DNA of 64,000 bases from Mixta mediterraneensis (lineage in GTDB: Bacteria; Pseudomonadota; Gammaproteobacteria; Enterobacterales; Enterobacteriaceae): assembly GCF_014946725.1 (NCBI RefSeq), contig NZ_JACFXY010000002.1:124001-188000 (forward strand), in the 5' to 3' direction. Numbering within the stretch: position 1 is the first letter of the stretch; each line of letters opens with the position of its first letter. Below are positions 42,403-52,717 of this stretch, in pieces. A program made the position numbers and the translations under genes. The notes beneath the pieces were generated by a model. The model saw only the letters and a list, made by a program, of their open reading frames with translations. It was not told the DNA's origin and ran no database searches.

Positions 42403-43377
42403 GTGTACCTCAGTTTTTACATACCCTGTTTCGTGACAGGAATTAAGTCCGCGTCATGAACGACGTTCATGCGCAACATTGTTATTAGAAGTGAAAAGCG
42501 GCGCCTAATTTGGCTGATTAAGGACAGCAGGGCAAGAGATTTTTGTCTGCTGTAATATCTGTCAGCTCGGGGTTAAAAAGCCGAGTGTATTTTGTTAAGC
42601 GGTTTTTAATTCCATAAAAAGCCATTATATCAGGATAAAAAGTGAAAATTACGATACTTGTAGGATTTAAGTGGAATTAACTGCTATTCATGCGACCGGC
42701 AGTTTTATTGAGTGAGAAATGGGTTATTAAAAGAAAGAAAAACACGGATAAGCTCAATAATTAGACATTTTGACTTTATAATGACCTGTTATGGGCAGGC
42801 ATTGTTCGAAAATCACGCTCTACATGATCAACGCCACAAATCCATGATTTAATTAATAAAGAAAAAGAAGAAAGCGTTTGCGCAGATGCCATCGGCCTGT
42901 CAAACAATCAGATTAACCATGTTTTAAAGGATAAAAACCGGAAAGGCCCCCCTGGCGGGGAAAATGATCGGTCGATGCTAATGAAACCTGTTTTTAACAG
43001 GCGTGAATGGCAAAATTTCTCTCCCTTGAACAAAAAATTAACGCATCCGTAACCTACTCAGCTCGCACGCTTATCGTATCAGTTTGCGTGATGAGGCGGT
43101 GTCTGGAGCGGAACATGCTGTTGTTAATGCCTATACGCCACTAAACAGAATTAAGGTTCTCACGGCAATTTTGGCAGCAGCTCCACATTCAGCCACCACG
43201 CGCAGGCGGAAAAATTTACGTAGCGGGTGGCGTTGAACTGACCGATCACCGTGCTTTATTCTGGTTCAGTCAGCACGCCCCGCGCGACAGCACAAAGCTG
43301 TCACTAAGGATGATTGCCTGAATGCAGGTGCCGCTCGCGCTATGCTGGCTTAAAAAGCCAGCATAGCGCCGTGTTGT
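42403..43377. other. Gene-poor 975-bp region between dtpA and the HPP-family gene
   Basis: The first part (to about 42800) is AT-rich and should hold the dtpA promoter. No open frame here has both a start and a ribosome-binding site. A stop-free plus-strand stretch at about 42828-43053 reads ...INKEKEESVCADAIGLSNNQINHVLKDKNRKG... without an early start codon and may be a gene remnant. The part 43020-43330 has the base composition of coding DNA but stops in all frames, so it may be decayed. A perfect hairpin lies at 43339-43367. I recognise no tRNA or known small RNA. Confidence 0.4.
43339..43367. terminator. Perfect 13-bp inverted repeat downstream of the HPP gene
   Basis: GCTATGCTGGCTT, loop AAA, AAGCCAGCATAGC, 10 bp after the HPP-family gene stop. 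A long perfect stem without a T-run outside it; the loop-side T/A residues may substitute. It is the likely 3' end of that transcript. Confidence 0.6.
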
Positions 43378-44106
43378 TTAGCTGGCCTGTTTAAACTGAC
43401 GCCGCAGGGCAATCATTTCGGCACGTTGCACCAGCGCTTGCAGATCGTCTTCATCAATATCCAGTAATTCACCGCTTTGCAGCGCCTCGTGAAGATCGCT
43501 CTGCGTCAGGGCGACAGGCAACGCGATGGGCTGCGGCTTACTCTCCTGGGGAGCTAGCGGGTGTGGATAACGCCGTCCTGAAAGATTGTTAAAAATAATC
43601 GCCAGTAACGCCAGGGTGACCGAGTTTAACAATACCGGTGTCAGAACAAACTGATAACCGAGATGCTGCACTGTCGGACCACCCAGGATAGCGGTAAGGG
43701 CCACCGCACCACCAGGCGGATGCAGACACCGTAGCTGAAACATCAGTACGATCGCTACGCAGGCTGCGATACCGCAGGCTATAGCAGAGTTGGGCACCAG
43801 TAAGCTCACGCTAATACCAACCAGCGCAGAAAGCGTATTGCCACCAACCACGGACCAGGGCTGAGCCAGTGGGCTGGCCGGTACGCCAAACAGCAGCACG
43901 GCCGATGCGCCAACCGGTGCGACAAACCATATATTCACTTCGCCGAGTAACCAGTGGCTCAACAAGCTGGTCAACGCAAGGCCACTGCCTGCGCCAATAC
44001 CGGCCAGGATAATTTGCTGCCTGTTTACCGTCAAAGGATGGGGCCAGAGACGCATTAAAAAGAGACGGGTTTTATTAAACCAACCCGTATGCAGTTGTTC
44101 GTTCAT
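43378..44106 (-). CDS. HPP-family integral membrane protein
   Basis: A 242-residue protein with about four to five hydrophobic segments (residues 32-170). The HPP motif is in LRCLHPPGGAVALTAILGG (about 128), and VGASAVLLFGVPASPLAQPW is the other family signature. The last 60 residues are soluble and short, too small for the paired CBS domains found in longer HPP proteins. The family includes proteins implicated in nitrite transport in chloroplasts and cyanobacteria, but the substrate here is not known. E. coli has nothing at this position. Confidence 0.8.
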   Translation of the reverse strand: MNEQLHTGWFNKTRLFLMRLWPHPLTVNRQQIILAGIGAGSGLALTSLLSHWLLGEVNIWFVAPVGASAVLLFGVPASPLAQPWSVVGGNTLSALVGISVSLLVPNSAIACGIAACVAIVLMFQLRCLHPPGGAVALTAILGGPTVQHLGYQFVLTPVLLNSVTLALLAIIFNNLSGRRYPHPLAPQESKPQPIALPVALTQSDLHEALQSGELLDIDEDDLQALVQRAEMIALRRQFKQAS

Positions 44107-44390
44107 TTACTCGTTCACCGATCCATAACATTTTCTTATTTTTGGGAAGGCAATTTTCTATTATCAACAAAGATGTAACAACCCCAAAAAAGTCATGTTT
44201 TACTCTTTATCTCTGTTATGCCTAAAAAATGCTTAATGTTTAGGGGGGACCGACGGGCATTGTGCCGTAGTTAGCGGAATGGATGAACGCCGCCGGAATA
44301 ACCACCGACGGTCTGCGGAGAAGCAACAGGGGCGGGAAAGGAGAGGAAGGTAAAAGAGGCAAATACAATGCGCCACGGCTGGCTTTCGTT

Positions 44391-45026
44391 TTACGTCTCA
44401 GTTTTCTCTGAATACTCGCATAGATCTTCAATCAGGCACGAGCCGCAGCGAGGCTTACGGGCGACGCACGTATAGCGGCCATGCAAAATTAACCAGTGAT
44501 GGCAATCCACCTTAAATGCCCTGGGTACGACTTTAAGTAGTTTATCCTCGACCTGCTCGACATTCTTACCGGGGGCAAAATTGGTGCGATTACACACGCG
44601 GAAAATATGTGTATCTACCGCAATGGTCGGCCAGCCGAAAGCCGTATTTAAAACGACATTGGCCGTTTTCCGTCCCACGCCTGGCAAAGCTTCTAGCGCC
44701 GCACGGTCTTCAGGTACTTCACCGCCGTGTTGTTCAAGCAGAATACGACAGGTCTTAATAACGTTCGCCGCCTTGCTGTTAAACAGGCCGATAGTTTTAA
44801 TGTATTCCTTCACGCCATCCACGCCCAGCGCCAGTATCGCTGCCGGGGTGTTTGCCACCGGGTAAAGCTTCGCGGTAGCCTTATTGACGCTCACATCGGT
44901 GGCTTGCGCTGATAATAAGACCGCAATCAGCAGCTCAAACGGCGAAGAAAAGTTCAGTTCAGTGGTCGGGTGCGGATTGTTTTCCTGCAAACGACTCAGA
45001 ATTTGTATGCGTTTGGTCTGATTCAC
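44391..45026 (-). CDS. nth: Endonuclease III
   Basis: A 211-residue DNA glycosylase/AP lyase for oxidised pyrimidines, the exact E. coli length. The helix-hairpin-helix [14 protein letters not shown] contains the catalytic lysine (about 120), with the aspartate in AVDTHIFRV (about 138). The C-terminal [4Fe-4S] loop has the spacing C-x6-C-x2-C-x5-C ([17 protein letters not shown]). Its start overlaps the rsxE stop by 4 bp, so it is the last gene of the rsx operon. Confidence 0.97.
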   Translation of the reverse strand: MNQTKRIQILSRLQENNPHPTTELNFSSPFELLIAVLLSAQATDVSVNKATAKLYPVANTPAAILALGVDGVKEYIKTIGLFNSKAANVIKTCRILLEQHGGEVPEDRAALEALPGVGRKTANVVLNTAFGWPTIAVDTHIFRVCNRTNFAPGKNVEQVEDKLLKVVPRAFKVDCHHWLILHGRYTCVARKPRCGSCLIEDLCEYSEKTET

Positions 45027-45727
45027 ACCACTTTCCCGGTATTGCCTTGCAGTTCAGCCTGTGCGGCTTCTTCCGCACGACGCGCTGCACGCTGCTTCAT
45101 TTTTTGGTCAATGACGTATTTAGCCGCCAACATCATACCCAGGCCAATAAAAGCGCCCGGCGGCAGCATTGCCAGCAGCATGGGCGAATCGAAATGGACG
45201 ACCTCAATACGCAACGATTTGGCCCAGGGACCGAGCAACTGATCGGCGCCGTTGAACAATGTGCCGTTGCCAATGATCTCACGCATCGAACCCAGTACCA
45301 CCATCGCGCAGGTTGCGCCCATGCCAATGGCAAATCCATCCAGGGCCGCCAGCGGAATACTGCTTTTCGAGGCGACCGCTTCGGCGCGGCCTACCACGAT
45401 GCAGTTAGTCACAATCAGTGGGATAAAAATACCCAGTGACTGATACAAGCCATATGCATAAGCGTTGATCAACATCTGAACGCAGCTCACGACCGATGCG
45501 ATGATCATGACATAAATGGGAATACGAATTTCTGATGGCACCCAGCGGCGTGAAGCAGAAATAGCGCTGTTAGTGATGGTTAATACCAGCGTGGTCGCCA
45601 GGCCAAGGCCGAGGGCATTCGTCGCCGTGGATGTTACCGCCAGCAGCGGACAAAGCCCTAACAGTTGCACCAGCGCCGAGTTATTTTTCCACAGCCCGCC
45701 AACCAGCAGGTTTTTAGCTTCACTCAT
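45023..45727 (-). CDS. rsxE: Electron transport complex subunit RsxE
   Basis: A 234-residue membrane protein, homologous to RnfE/NqrD, with about six hydrophobic segments. [25 protein letters not shown] (about 18-42) includes the cysteine that contributes to the intramembrane iron-sulfur centre shared with RsxA. I chose the ATG at 45727 ([11 protein letters not shown]); an ATG two codons upstream (MHMSEAK) is equally possible. It overlaps the rsxG end by 8 bp. The Rsx complex reduces oxidised SoxR and so switches off the superoxide response. Confidence 0.95.
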   Translation of the reverse strand: MSEAKNLLVGGLWKNNSALVQLLGLCPLLAVTSTATNALGLGLATTLVLTITNSAISASRRWVPSEIRIPIYVMIIASVVSCVQMLINAYAYGLYQSLGIFIPLIVTNCIVVGRAEAVASKSSIPLAALDGFAIGMGATCAMVVLGSMREIIGNGTLFNGADQLLGPWAKSLRIEVVHFDSPMLLAMLPPGAFIGLGMMLAAKYVIDQKMKQRAARRAEEAAQAELQGNTGKVV

Positions 45728-46352
45728 GTGCATCTCCACAGTCGGGTAGCGAAGAGAGTTTCCCTGGAAGGGTTTCAATCAACAGGGCGGTACGTTTGGT
45801 CGCGTTGACCACCGCACGTGGGGTGATCGTGGCACCGGTAAACTGATCAAACTCGCCACCATCTTTTTTAACGGCAAAATTTTTGTCATCAGCACCGTGA
45901 ACGACTTTGCCATTAAAGCTGTTAATCCAGTCTGAAATGCGCAGTTCGATTTTATCGCCGAGACCGGGTGTTTCATGGTGTTCCACCACGCGCACGCCCA
46001 GTACCTTGCCATGAAAGTCTGCACCCACCAGCATTTGAATAGCACCAGAATAGCCGTCTGGCGCAGTGGTCTCAAGTGCGGCAGCAACAGGCTGATCGCC
46101 TTTACGGGCTAAATAGAGGCGATGAGGTTTGTCATTACCAAGCGCGCTATTCGTGACAACGTAACATTCTTGCTGAATGGCATTGTCATACATGTCAGCT
46201 GGCACCACCTGATCAAGCAGGTTCTTTTGTTGCAACTGGGCCTGTTGCTCCACGGTTGGTTTAGTGACAGTATTAACCACGGCCGTTAAGCCGGTGGTGA
46301 TTGCCGCAAAGATTGCCAGTGTGACGCCGTTTTTACGAATTGTCTCCAGCAT
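45720..46352 (-). CDS. rsxG: Electron transport complex subunit RsxG
   Basis: A 210-residue subunit with one N-terminal membrane segment ([21 protein letters not shown]) and a periplasmic FMN-binding domain. The flavinylation motif is [12 protein letters not shown] (about 175), whose threonine carries covalent [16 protein letters not shown] is a further family hallmark. The start is 3 bp after rsxD. Confidence 0.95.
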   Translation of the reverse strand: MLETIRKNGVTLAIFAAITTGLTAVVNTVTKPTVEQQAQLQQKNLLDQVVPADMYDNAIQQECYVVTNSALGNDKPHRLYLARKGDQPVAAALETTAPDGYSGAIQMLVGADFHGKVLGVRVVEHHETPGLGDKIELRISDWINSFNGKVVHGADDKNFAVKKDGGEFDQFTGATITPRAVVNATKRTALLIETLPGKLSSLPDCGDAHE

Positions 46353-46355
46353 CGC

Positions 46356-47414
46356 TTATTCCTTGTGATGGCCGTAGACGCGCGGCTGGGTGTAGTAATC
46401 GATCAGCGGTACGCAGATATTAGCCAGTAATACCGCAAAGGCTACGCCGTCAGGATAACCGCCAAAACTCCGAATCAACCACACCAGCACGCCAATCAGC
46501 GCGCCATAAATCAGTCGGCCCCGGTTGGTTGTTGATGCGGTAACCGGATCGGTTGCGATAAAAAATGCACCCAGCATGGTTGCGCCAGATAATAAATGAA
46601 TCATTGGGCTGTTAAGTGAGTCGGGTGAACAAATCCAACCGAGGGTGGCGCAGAATGCCAGCGCTGCCAACATCGCCACCGGAATATGCCAGCGAATGGC
46701 ATTTTTCCACAACAGGAACAGGCCACCAGCCAGATAGCCAAGGTTAATCCATTGCCAGCCAAGACCTGCCAGTAAGCCGCTATAAATCGGTTGTGCCAGC
46801 AGCTGATCGGCGCTATGTCCGGCACGCAAGCCTGTTTTAAAGGTATCAAGCGGCGTGGCCTGGCTTACGCCATCTGCCCCGAGCTGCAACTGTTGCAGGG
46901 TATCGCCCGCTAACGTATGGCTGGTAAACACCATGCTAAGTGAATCAAGCAGGCTGGGTTTGATAACCTGCAGCGCATCGGGCGGCATCCAGCTGGTCAT
47001 CTGTACCGGGAAAGATATGAGCAGCACCACGTAGCCAACCATGGCTGGATTAAAGGGATTTTGCCCCAAACCGCCATAAAGCTGCTTAGCAATCACAATG
47101 GCAAATACGGTGCCAATGACCACTAACCACCAGGGGGCCAGCGGCGGCAGGCTGATACCGAGCAAAACCGCCGTCAGCAACGCTGAATTATCAGCCAGGT
47201 GAGTCGCAACTGGCGCTTTGCGTAACCGTAAAATGATTGATTCGGTGAGCCACGCGGTGATCGTAGCCAGAATGACCTGTAACAGGCTGCCATAGCCAAA
47301 AAAATACCACTGAGCAGCAAAGCCGGGGACAGCTGCCAGGACCACCAACAGCATGATGTTGCTCGTGCTGCGGCGGTTGTGGGTATAAGGGGAACTTGCA
47401 ATACGAAAAGCCAT
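46356..47414 (-). CDS. rsxD: Electron transport complex subunit RsxD
   Basis: A 352-residue membrane subunit, homologous to RnfD/NqrB, with about nine or ten hydrophobic segments. The SGAT flavinylation motif is in [12 protein letters not shown]. The N-terminus [18 protein letters not shown] is typical. It abuts rsxC without a gap. Length equals E. coli. Confidence 0.95.
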   Translation of the reverse strand: MAFRIASSPYTHNRRSTSNIMLLVVLAAVPGFAAQWYFFGYGSLLQVILATITAWLTESIILRLRKAPVATHLADNSALLTAVLLGISLPPLAPWWLVVIGTVFAIVIAKQLYGGLGQNPFNPAMVGYVVLLISFPVQMTSWMPPDALQVIKPSLLDSLSMVFTSHTLAGDTLQQLQLGADGVSQATPLDTFKTGLRAGHSADQLLAQPIYSGLLAGLGWQWINLGYLAGGLFLLWKNAIRWHIPVAMLAALAFCATLGWICSPDSLNSPMIHLLSGATMLGAFFIATDPVTASTTNRGRLIYGALIGVLVWLIRSFGGYPDGVAFAVLLANICVPLIDYYTQPRVYGHHKE

Positions 47415-49973
47415 TTATTCCTCAAACGTCGATGTCGACTGCGCTTTACGCGCTTTGGCACGAGCAATGGCAGCGGCAATAGCCGCTTTGCGTGCATCTT
47501 CGGGTTGATTAAGTTCAGGCGCTTGTTCAGGTTCTGAATGAGCGTTGTTAGCTTGTTCTTCTGCCTGCTCAGCTTGCTCGACGTTAGCACGAGCGCGGGT
47601 GGCCATTTCGGCAGTGGCACGTACCTCTTGCTCTGCTTCTCTAACGGCTTCGTCTGTTGCTGCTTCCCCGGCATTTTGTCGCACCGCCGCTTTCTTCGCT
47701 TTTGCGCGAGCGATAGCCGCGGCCACTGCGGCTTTGCGTGGATCTTCCGCTACGGCTTCAGCCGGTTCAGCATCGACTGGTTTTTCTGCCGGGGCGTCAG
47801 AGACCACCGCTTTCTTCGCTTTTGCGCGAGCGATAGCCGCGGCCACTGCGGCTTTGCGCGGATCTTCCGCTGCGGCTTCAGCCGGTTCAGCATCGACTGG
47901 TTTTTCTGTCGGGGCGTCAGAGACCGCCGCTTTCTTCGCTTTTGCGCGAGCGATAGCCGCGGCCACTGCGGCTTTGCGTGGATCTTCCGCTACGGCTTCA
48001 GCCGGTTCAGCCGTGACCGGTTTTTCTGTCGGGGCGTCAGAGACCGCCGCTTTCTTCGCTTTTGCGCGAGCGATAGCCGCGGCCACTGCGGCTTTGCGTG
48101 GATCTTCCGCTACGGCTTCAGCCGGTTCAGCCGTGACCGGTTTTCCTGCCGGAGCGTCAGAGGCCACCGCTTTCTTCGCTTTTGCGCGAGCGATAGCCGC
48201 GGCCACTGCGGCTTTGCGTGGATCTTCCGCTACGGCTTCAGCCGGTTCAGCCGTGACCGGTTTTCCTGCCGGAGCGTCAGAGGCCACCGCTTTCTTCGCT
48301 TTTGCGCGAGCGATAGCCGCTTTGACTGCGGCTTTGCGCGGATCGTCGGCCTGTCGACTCAGCGCCTGTGTTTCTGCCTGCGTTTCGGCCTGACGCAGAC
48401 GTGCCTGCGCATGACGCGCTTCACGCTGGGCTTCCAGCACGGCGTCATCTGTTTCGGTGTCCTGCTTCGCTTTTATACGTGCTTTCGCCGCTGCCAGCTC
48501 GGCGTTATCACTACGTGCCACACGCTGTTTGGCTTCAACATGGCGGGCTTCACGCGCCAGCTTTTCGCGCTCAAGCCGTGCCTGACGCGCCTCAAAGCGC
48601 GCCTTAGCTTCCAGCGTACGCTTCGCTTCAAGATCGATGGCGCGCAGCTCTGCCTTTTCCTGGCGGTAATATTGCACCAGCGGAATATTGCTTGGGCAGA
48701 CATAAGCACAGGCACCGCACTCGATGCAGTCATCAATATGATGAGCTCGGGCTTTATCGTGATCGCCGCCCTGGCTGTACCAGTAAAGCTGCTGCGGTAG
48801 CAGCTTAGCGGGACAGGCATCAGCGCAGGCCGAGCAGCGAATACAGGATTGCTCTTCGCTGTTATCGCCCATTTCACGGCTGGACGGAGCCAGCAGGCAG
48901 TTAGTCATTTTAACGACTGGCACATCCAGCGATGACAGGGTAAAGCCCATCAGCGGCCCACCCATGATGACCATCTGACGCGGCGCCGGGCAGAATCCAA
49001 CCTGGTGCAACAGATGGCTGATGGGCGTGCCGAGGCGACACCAGACATTGCGCGGTTGCGCAATGGCTTCGCCGGTCAGCGTTACCACGCGTTCGGTAAT
49101 GGGCTCGCCGTTAATAATGGCGCGTTTGACCGCCCATGCGGTGCCAACGTTTTGCATCAGCACGCCAATATCGGTTGAACGTCCGCCATGCGGTACTTCC
49201 ATGCCGGTCAGAATTTTCGTTAACTGCCTGGCGCCGCCCGACGGATATTTGGTTGGAATTACGCGAATCTGTAAATCACGCTCGTTACCAAGGGCTTTTT
49301 TCAGCGCGGCAATCGCCTCCGGTTTATTATCTTCAATCCCGATCAACACGCGCTCGGCCTGCAGCACCCATGCCAGTATGCGACAGCCTTCCAGCACTTC
49401 GGTCGCGCAGTCCTGCATCAAACGGTCGTCGGCGGTGATGTAGGGCTCGCACTCGGCAGCATTAATAATCAGCGTGTTGATCCCGCGCAGGCCGCCCTTC
49501 AGCTTGGTGGCAGTGGGAAACCCCGCACCACCTAACCCGGCAACGCCTGCATCATGAATGCGCTGCACAATTTCTGCTCGCTCGTGTTGCCGGTAATCGG
49601 GCAACGGATTGAGCGGCATCCAGCGATCTTCGCCATCCGGCGTCATGAAAATGCACAGCTCAGACAAGCCGGATGGATGGGCGGTCATATGCTGACCAAT
49701 CTCTTCAATGACACCCGATGTCGGCGCATGTACCGGTAACATCCGCCCGTTGCCAAACGTCAGCGGCTGGCCGCGCAGCACCTTATCGCCGGGCGAAACG
49801 CAAATTTCGCCTTCATGACCAATGTGCTGCTTCAGGGGAATGATAAAGCGGTGCGGCAAGGGCAGTTCGCTCAGCGGCGTGCCATTGGACTGGGTTTTCA
49901 TTTCAGGTGGATGAATGCCACCCTGAAAATCCCAGACCTTATCTTTTTTAAAAAAATTCAGAAAATTAAGCAT
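47415..49973 (-). CDS. rsxC: Electron transport complex subunit RsxC, with repeat-expanded tail
   Basis: An 852-residue subunit. The N-terminal domain (about 1-365) binds NADH and FMN ([25 protein letters not shown]). Two [4Fe-4S] motifs follow: [12 protein letters not shown] and [12 protein letters not shown] (about 370-425). The rest is an Ala/Lys/Arg-rich tail with coiled-coil character. This ends in five full 40-residue repeats and part of a sixth, each starting [20 protein letters not shown] chose the ATG at 49973 (MLNFLNFF) over a TTG three codons earlier. It overlaps rsxB by 8 bp. E. coli RsxC is shorter (about 740) because it has fewer repeats. Confidence 0.95.
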   Translation of the reverse strand: MLNFLNFFKKDKVWDFQGGIHPPEMKTQSNGTPLSELPLPHRFIIPLKQHIGHEGEICVSPGDKVLRGQPLTFGNGRMLPVHAPTSGVIEEIGQHMTAHPSGLSELCIFMTPDGEDRWMPLNPLPDYRQHERAEIVQRIHDAGVAGLGGAGFPTATKLKGGLRGINTLIINAAECEPYITADDRLMQDCATEVLEGCRILAWVLQAERVLIGIEDNKPEAIAALKKALGNERDLQIRVIPTKYPSGGARQLTKILTGMEVPHGGRSTDIGVLMQNVGTAWAVKRAIINGEPITERVVTLTGEAIAQPRNVWCRLGTPISHLLHQVGFCPAPRQMVIMGGPLMGFTLSSLDVPVVKMTNCLLAPSSREMGDNSEEQSCIRCSACADACPAKLLPQQLYWYSQGGDHDKARAHHIDDCIECGACAYVCPSNIPLVQYYRQEKAELRAIDLEAKRTLEAKARFEARQARLEREKLAREARHVEAKQRVARSDNAELAAAKARIKAKQDTETDDAVLEAQREARHAQARLRQAETQAETQALSRQADDPRKAAVKAAIARAKAKKAVASDAPAGKPVTAEPAEAVAEDPRKAAVAAAIARAKAKKAVASDAPAGKPVTAEPAEAVAEDPRKAAVAAAIARAKAKKAAVSDAPTEKPVTAEPAEAVAEDPRKAAVAAAIARAKAKKAAVSDAPTEKPVDAEPAEAAAEDPRKAAVAAAIARAKAKKAVVSDAPAEKPVDAEPAEAVAEDPRKAAVAAAIARAKAKKAAVRQNAGEAATDEAVREAEQEVRATAEMATRARANVEQAEQAEEQANNAHSEPEQAPELNQPEDARKAAIAAAIARAKARKAQSTSTFEE
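47690..48344. repeat. 120-bp tandem repeats inside rsxC
   Basis: The TTTGCGCGAGCGATAGCCGC block recurs exactly every 120 bp at 47701, 47821, 47941, 48061, 48181 and 48301. There are five full units and a partial one, almost identical in sequence; the units at 48061-48300 differ by very few bases. They encode the 40-residue tail repeats of RsxC. Such DNA can gain or lose units by slippage or recombination and can be misassembled from short reads. Confidence 0.95.
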
Positions 49974-50544
49974 GACTCTCAACCGGGATCACCCGAACAG
50001 GAATGGTGTCGAGATCCCATTTCCAGTTGGCGGTAGTGGTGGCCACTGGACGAATTTCAATGCAGTCGGTAGGACAGGGCGCGACACACAGATCGCAGCC
50101 GGTGCAGACGTCGCTTAACACGGTATGCATAGCGCGCGTGGCACCAACGATCGCATCAACCGGGCAGGCCTGTATACATTTGGTGCAGCCGATACAGTTT
50201 TCTTCATCAATCCACGCGACGGTGCGTACCGGCGCTTTGGCTTCTTCATCGCCATCAATGGGTTGAGGATCAACGTTAAGCAGCGCAGCCAGTTTGAGCA
50301 TGGTCTGCTCGCCGCCAGGTGCGCATTTATTGATGGCTTCACCGTTATTGCCCACGGCATCTGCGTACGGACGACAGCCCGGATAACCGCATTGGCCGCA
50401 CTGACTCTGTGGCAGGACCGCGTCAATTTGTTCAACAATCGGATCTTCTTCTACCTCAAAACGGCGCGAGGCATAGCCCAGCAGGGCGCCAAAAACCAGA
50501 CTGAGAGCACTTAATACAGCAATTGCTATCCAAATCGCGGTCAT
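49966..50544 (-). CDS. rsxB: Electron transport complex subunit RsxB
   Basis: A 192-residue iron-sulfur protein. It has an N-terminal membrane helix (about 2-24), a four-cysteine 4Fe-4S domain ([16 protein letters not shown], then NKCAPGG), and two ferredoxin-type clusters ([12 protein letters not shown] and [12 protein letters not shown], about 110-150). It passes electrons between RsxC and the membrane subunits. Its first base is the last base of rsxA's stop region; rsxC overlaps its end by 8 bp. Confidence 0.96.
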   Translation of the reverse strand: MTAIWIAIAVLSALSLVFGALLGYASRRFEVEEDPIVEQIDAVLPQSQCGQCGYPGCRPYADAVGNNGEAINKCAPGGEQTMLKLAALLNVDPQPIDGDEEAKAPVRTVAWIDEENCIGCTKCIQACPVDAIVGATRAMHTVLSDVCTGCDLCVAPCPTDCIEIRPVATTTANWKWDLDTIPVRVIPVESHA

Positions 50545-51125
50545 CAGAATTTCACCAGCCCGGTAAAGCCCATAAATGCCAGCGCCATCAGGCCTGCGGT
50601 AATCAGTGCAATCGAGCTGCCTTTAAAGGGCGTGGGCACATTAGCCAGCACCAGACGCTCGCGCATGCCCGCAAACAGCACCATCACCAGCGAAAAGCCG
50701 AGCGAGGCGCTAAAGCCGTAAAGCGCGGCCTGGAGAAAAGTGTGATTGAGGTTAACGCTCAATAGCGGAACGCCAAGCACTGCACAGTTGGTGGTGATCA
50801 GCGGCAGAAAAATACCCAGCAGGCGATACAGCGACGGGCTGGTTTTACGTACCACCATTTCAGTGAACTGCACCACCACCGCGATCACCAGGATATACGC
50901 CATCGTGCGTAGATAAACGAGATCGAGCGGCACCAGAATAAGGTGATTTACCAGCCATGCACAAATCGACGCCAGCGTAATAACAAATGTGGTGGCGAGT
51001 CCCATGCCAATTGCCGTTTCCAGTTTTTTGGAAACGCCCATAAAGGGACAGAGGCCGAGAAACTTCACTAACACGAAGTTATTCACCAGCACTGTGCCAA
51101 CAAAGAGAAGGAGATAATTGGTCAT
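50544..51125 (-). CDS. rsxA: Electron transport complex subunit RsxA
   Basis: A 193-residue six-helix membrane protein, the exact E. coli length, homologous to RnfA/Nqr[27 protein letters not shown] at residues 17-42 holds the cysteine of the intramembrane iron-sulfur centre shared with RsxE. It is the first gene of rsxABCDGE-nth; ydgK lies 122 bp upstream on the same strand. Confidence 0.96.
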   Translation of the reverse strand: MTNYLLLFVGTVLVNNFVLVKFLGLCPFMGVSKKLETAIGMGLATTFVITLASICAWLVNHLILVPLDLVYLRTMAYILVIAVVVQFTEMVVRKTSPSLYRLLGIFLPLITTNCAVLGVPLLSVNLNHTFLQAALYGFSASLGFSLVMVLFAGMRERLVLANVPTPFKGSSIALITAGLMALAFMGFTGLVKF

Positions 51126-51247
51126 TTTTTCGCCATGAATTCAGAAAGCGGCTTATTATCAGGGATAAGACAATCTATCTCAACTCCCACACCCCATCGG
51201 GCAGGTAAGACCGCACTCAGAATTAAATTCCCGACGATTCTCACCGC

Positions 51248-51691
51248 TTACGGCTGGGTGAACGTGGCTTTTACACGTTGAGAACGTTTGAAATAGGGAG
51301 CAAAAACGGCAGCAGCCAGTAACGAAAGCAGTAAAGTTTGCAGTGCTTTGGCATCTGAAACCGGCGTAAAGGCAAAAGTTTTAATCGCCAGCAAAACCGT
51401 AACCAGCAACCACAAGATATAATGGCGGGGCAAACGGTATGAGCGCTTAAAGAATATCCAGCAAATCCACAGGCTATAAAGCCAGGTCGCAGCAGCGGTG
51501 AGCAAAGAAATTCCCCATTGGAGTAATAAGGTACTGCCGTGGGAAAACAGCGTAACGCGCCATTGCGGATTAAACAGTGGTGTAAGATACATTGCCGTTA
51601 CCAGCGCTGTGGTCAATAGAGTCATAATCAACCAGGCCAGTGGCAGCAGTAACCAGCCACCAATACGCGGCGCAGCAACCTGTTCATTCAT
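51248..51691 (-). CDS. ydgK: DUF2569 membrane protein YdgK
   Basis: A 147-residue protein with four hydrophobic segments and the family start APRIGGWLLLPLAWLIMTLL. It corresponds to E. coli YdgK, found between cnu and rsxA. Its role is unknown. I chose the ATG at 51691 (MNEQVAAPRIGG); the open frame extends 48 codons upstream without homology and into cnu's downstream region. Confidence 0.85.
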   Translation of the reverse strand: MNEQVAAPRIGGWLLLPLAWLIMTLLTTALVTAMYLTPLFNPQWRVTLFSHGSTLLLQWGISLLTAAATWLYSLWICWIFFKRSYRLPRHYILWLLVTVLLAIKTFAFTPVSDAKALQTLLLSLLAAAVFAPYFKRSQRVKATFTQP

Positions 51692-51798
51692 AGCAGATGT
51701 TCCTGTTTCAGGGGAGGAAAGCGGAGCAGAATAGCATGTCCAAACGGGGGATGCCCGACATGGACAAGGGGATGAATAAAAAGAGGGAGGGAGGGCGT

Positions 51799-52014
51799 CT
51801 AAACCACGTAATGCCAGACTGTTTTCGGCACACAACCTAAATCATATAAACGTCCGCCAGAAGCGAGTTCAGCGCGACGGTGATCGGCGGCGCGGTACAT
51901 ATTGATAATATCCTTGTCATCGGTAAGCGAATAATTGAGATGATCGTAAAGTTTTTCCAGGCTCTCAAGGTTATTCACTTTGCGAAATTTAAGCAGGTAA
52001 TCGTGCGCAGTCAT
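51799..52014 (-). CDS. cnu: Hha/YmoA-family nucleoid cofactor Cnu (YdgT)
   Basis: A 71-residue protein matching E. coli Cnu along its length ([45 protein letters not shown] in pieces). Cnu binds H-NS and StpA and helps silence AT-rich acquired genes; it was first found as an oriC-binding protein. I chose the ATG at 52014 (MTAHDY), which matches the E. coli start, over two further ATG codons just upstream. Confidence 0.95.
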   Translation of the reverse strand: MTAHDYLLKFRKVNNLESLEKLYDHLNYSLTDDKDIINMYRAADHRRAELASGGRLYDLGCVPKTVWHYVV

Positions 52015-52717
52015 CATTGCCATAGCAGTCGAAGATACAAAGGAGTGCTCAGTATAGGGAGCAACCTTTGCCTGTCCAGATCCGATGCGGAAAAAAAGCG
52101 TAAAATCAGACTTTCTTACAGCATGTGTCGCGAAAACTGCTTTTTTTTAAACTTTAATGGATGATGAATTGAATTCTTTATCACATTTATGCAGGACAGC
52201 GACCGCTATCACGGCCTGAACGCCTGAATAAAAACCGGCCGAATTAATCAGCACATGTCGTTTTTTATGCATTTATGCGCATTTTCTGCCGCTATTGCCT
52301 GATGTTAAAGCGTCATTTCGACCGTTAACGGTCGCGTAAAATCTGTCGCTCTGCGGATCATGCTCACAAGATTTAGGGCAAGGTCTGTATCGCCAGATAT
52401 GACTTTGTGCGGATAATCACAAAATCAATTAATTATCCGCCCACGCTGTAAATAACCATTCTGTACGCATCTCTGTAATCGCTTCCAGTGAATTATCGCA
52501 TAAGCGGTTCTGTTTATTACAATTATTTAACCAGTGCCAGATAAAAACTCAGTAAATTTATCCATAGCCTCTTGTAAAATAAATGCCAGTTACGTTGCGT
52601 AACCCCTTTAAATTGCTCTGTTTTGTGACGTTCGTCGCCATTATCGCTGACGTTTTAGTCCAGGCTGAATAAGCTCTTTACCCTACAAAGCAAACGCCCT
52701 TCAGAGGAATAAAAATT
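52015..52717. other. Divergent intergenic region cnu/ytfQ
   Basis: This 703-bp gap is AT-rich and should contain the cnu and ytfQ promoters. A good CRP-type site is at 52406-52421, and a weaker half-site (TGTGACGTTCG) at about 52624 lies nearer ytfQ. AGAGGAATAAAAATT at 52702-52716 holds the ytfQ ribosome-binding site. No protein or RNA gene is recognised. Confidence 0.45.
52406..52421. promoter_or_regulatory. Candidate CRP site upstream of ytfQ
   Basis: TGTGCGGATAATCACA matches the CRP consensus TGTGA-N6-TCACA at 9 of 10 fixed positions. It is 296 bp upstream of ytfQ, which is far unless the promoter is distal. Catabolite control of a sugar ABC operon is expected. Confidence 0.5.

Noticed and set aside
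47690..48344. CRISPR-like periodic repeat
   Set aside because: The period is 120 bp, the repeats are contiguous coding units of rsxC and there are no unique spacers or cas genes.
47538..48800. Long open frames on the plus strand opposite rsxC (420 and 282 codons)
   Set aside because: They are antisense to the GC-rich repeat of rsxC. Their proteins are low-complexity mirror images of the repeat with no start signal.
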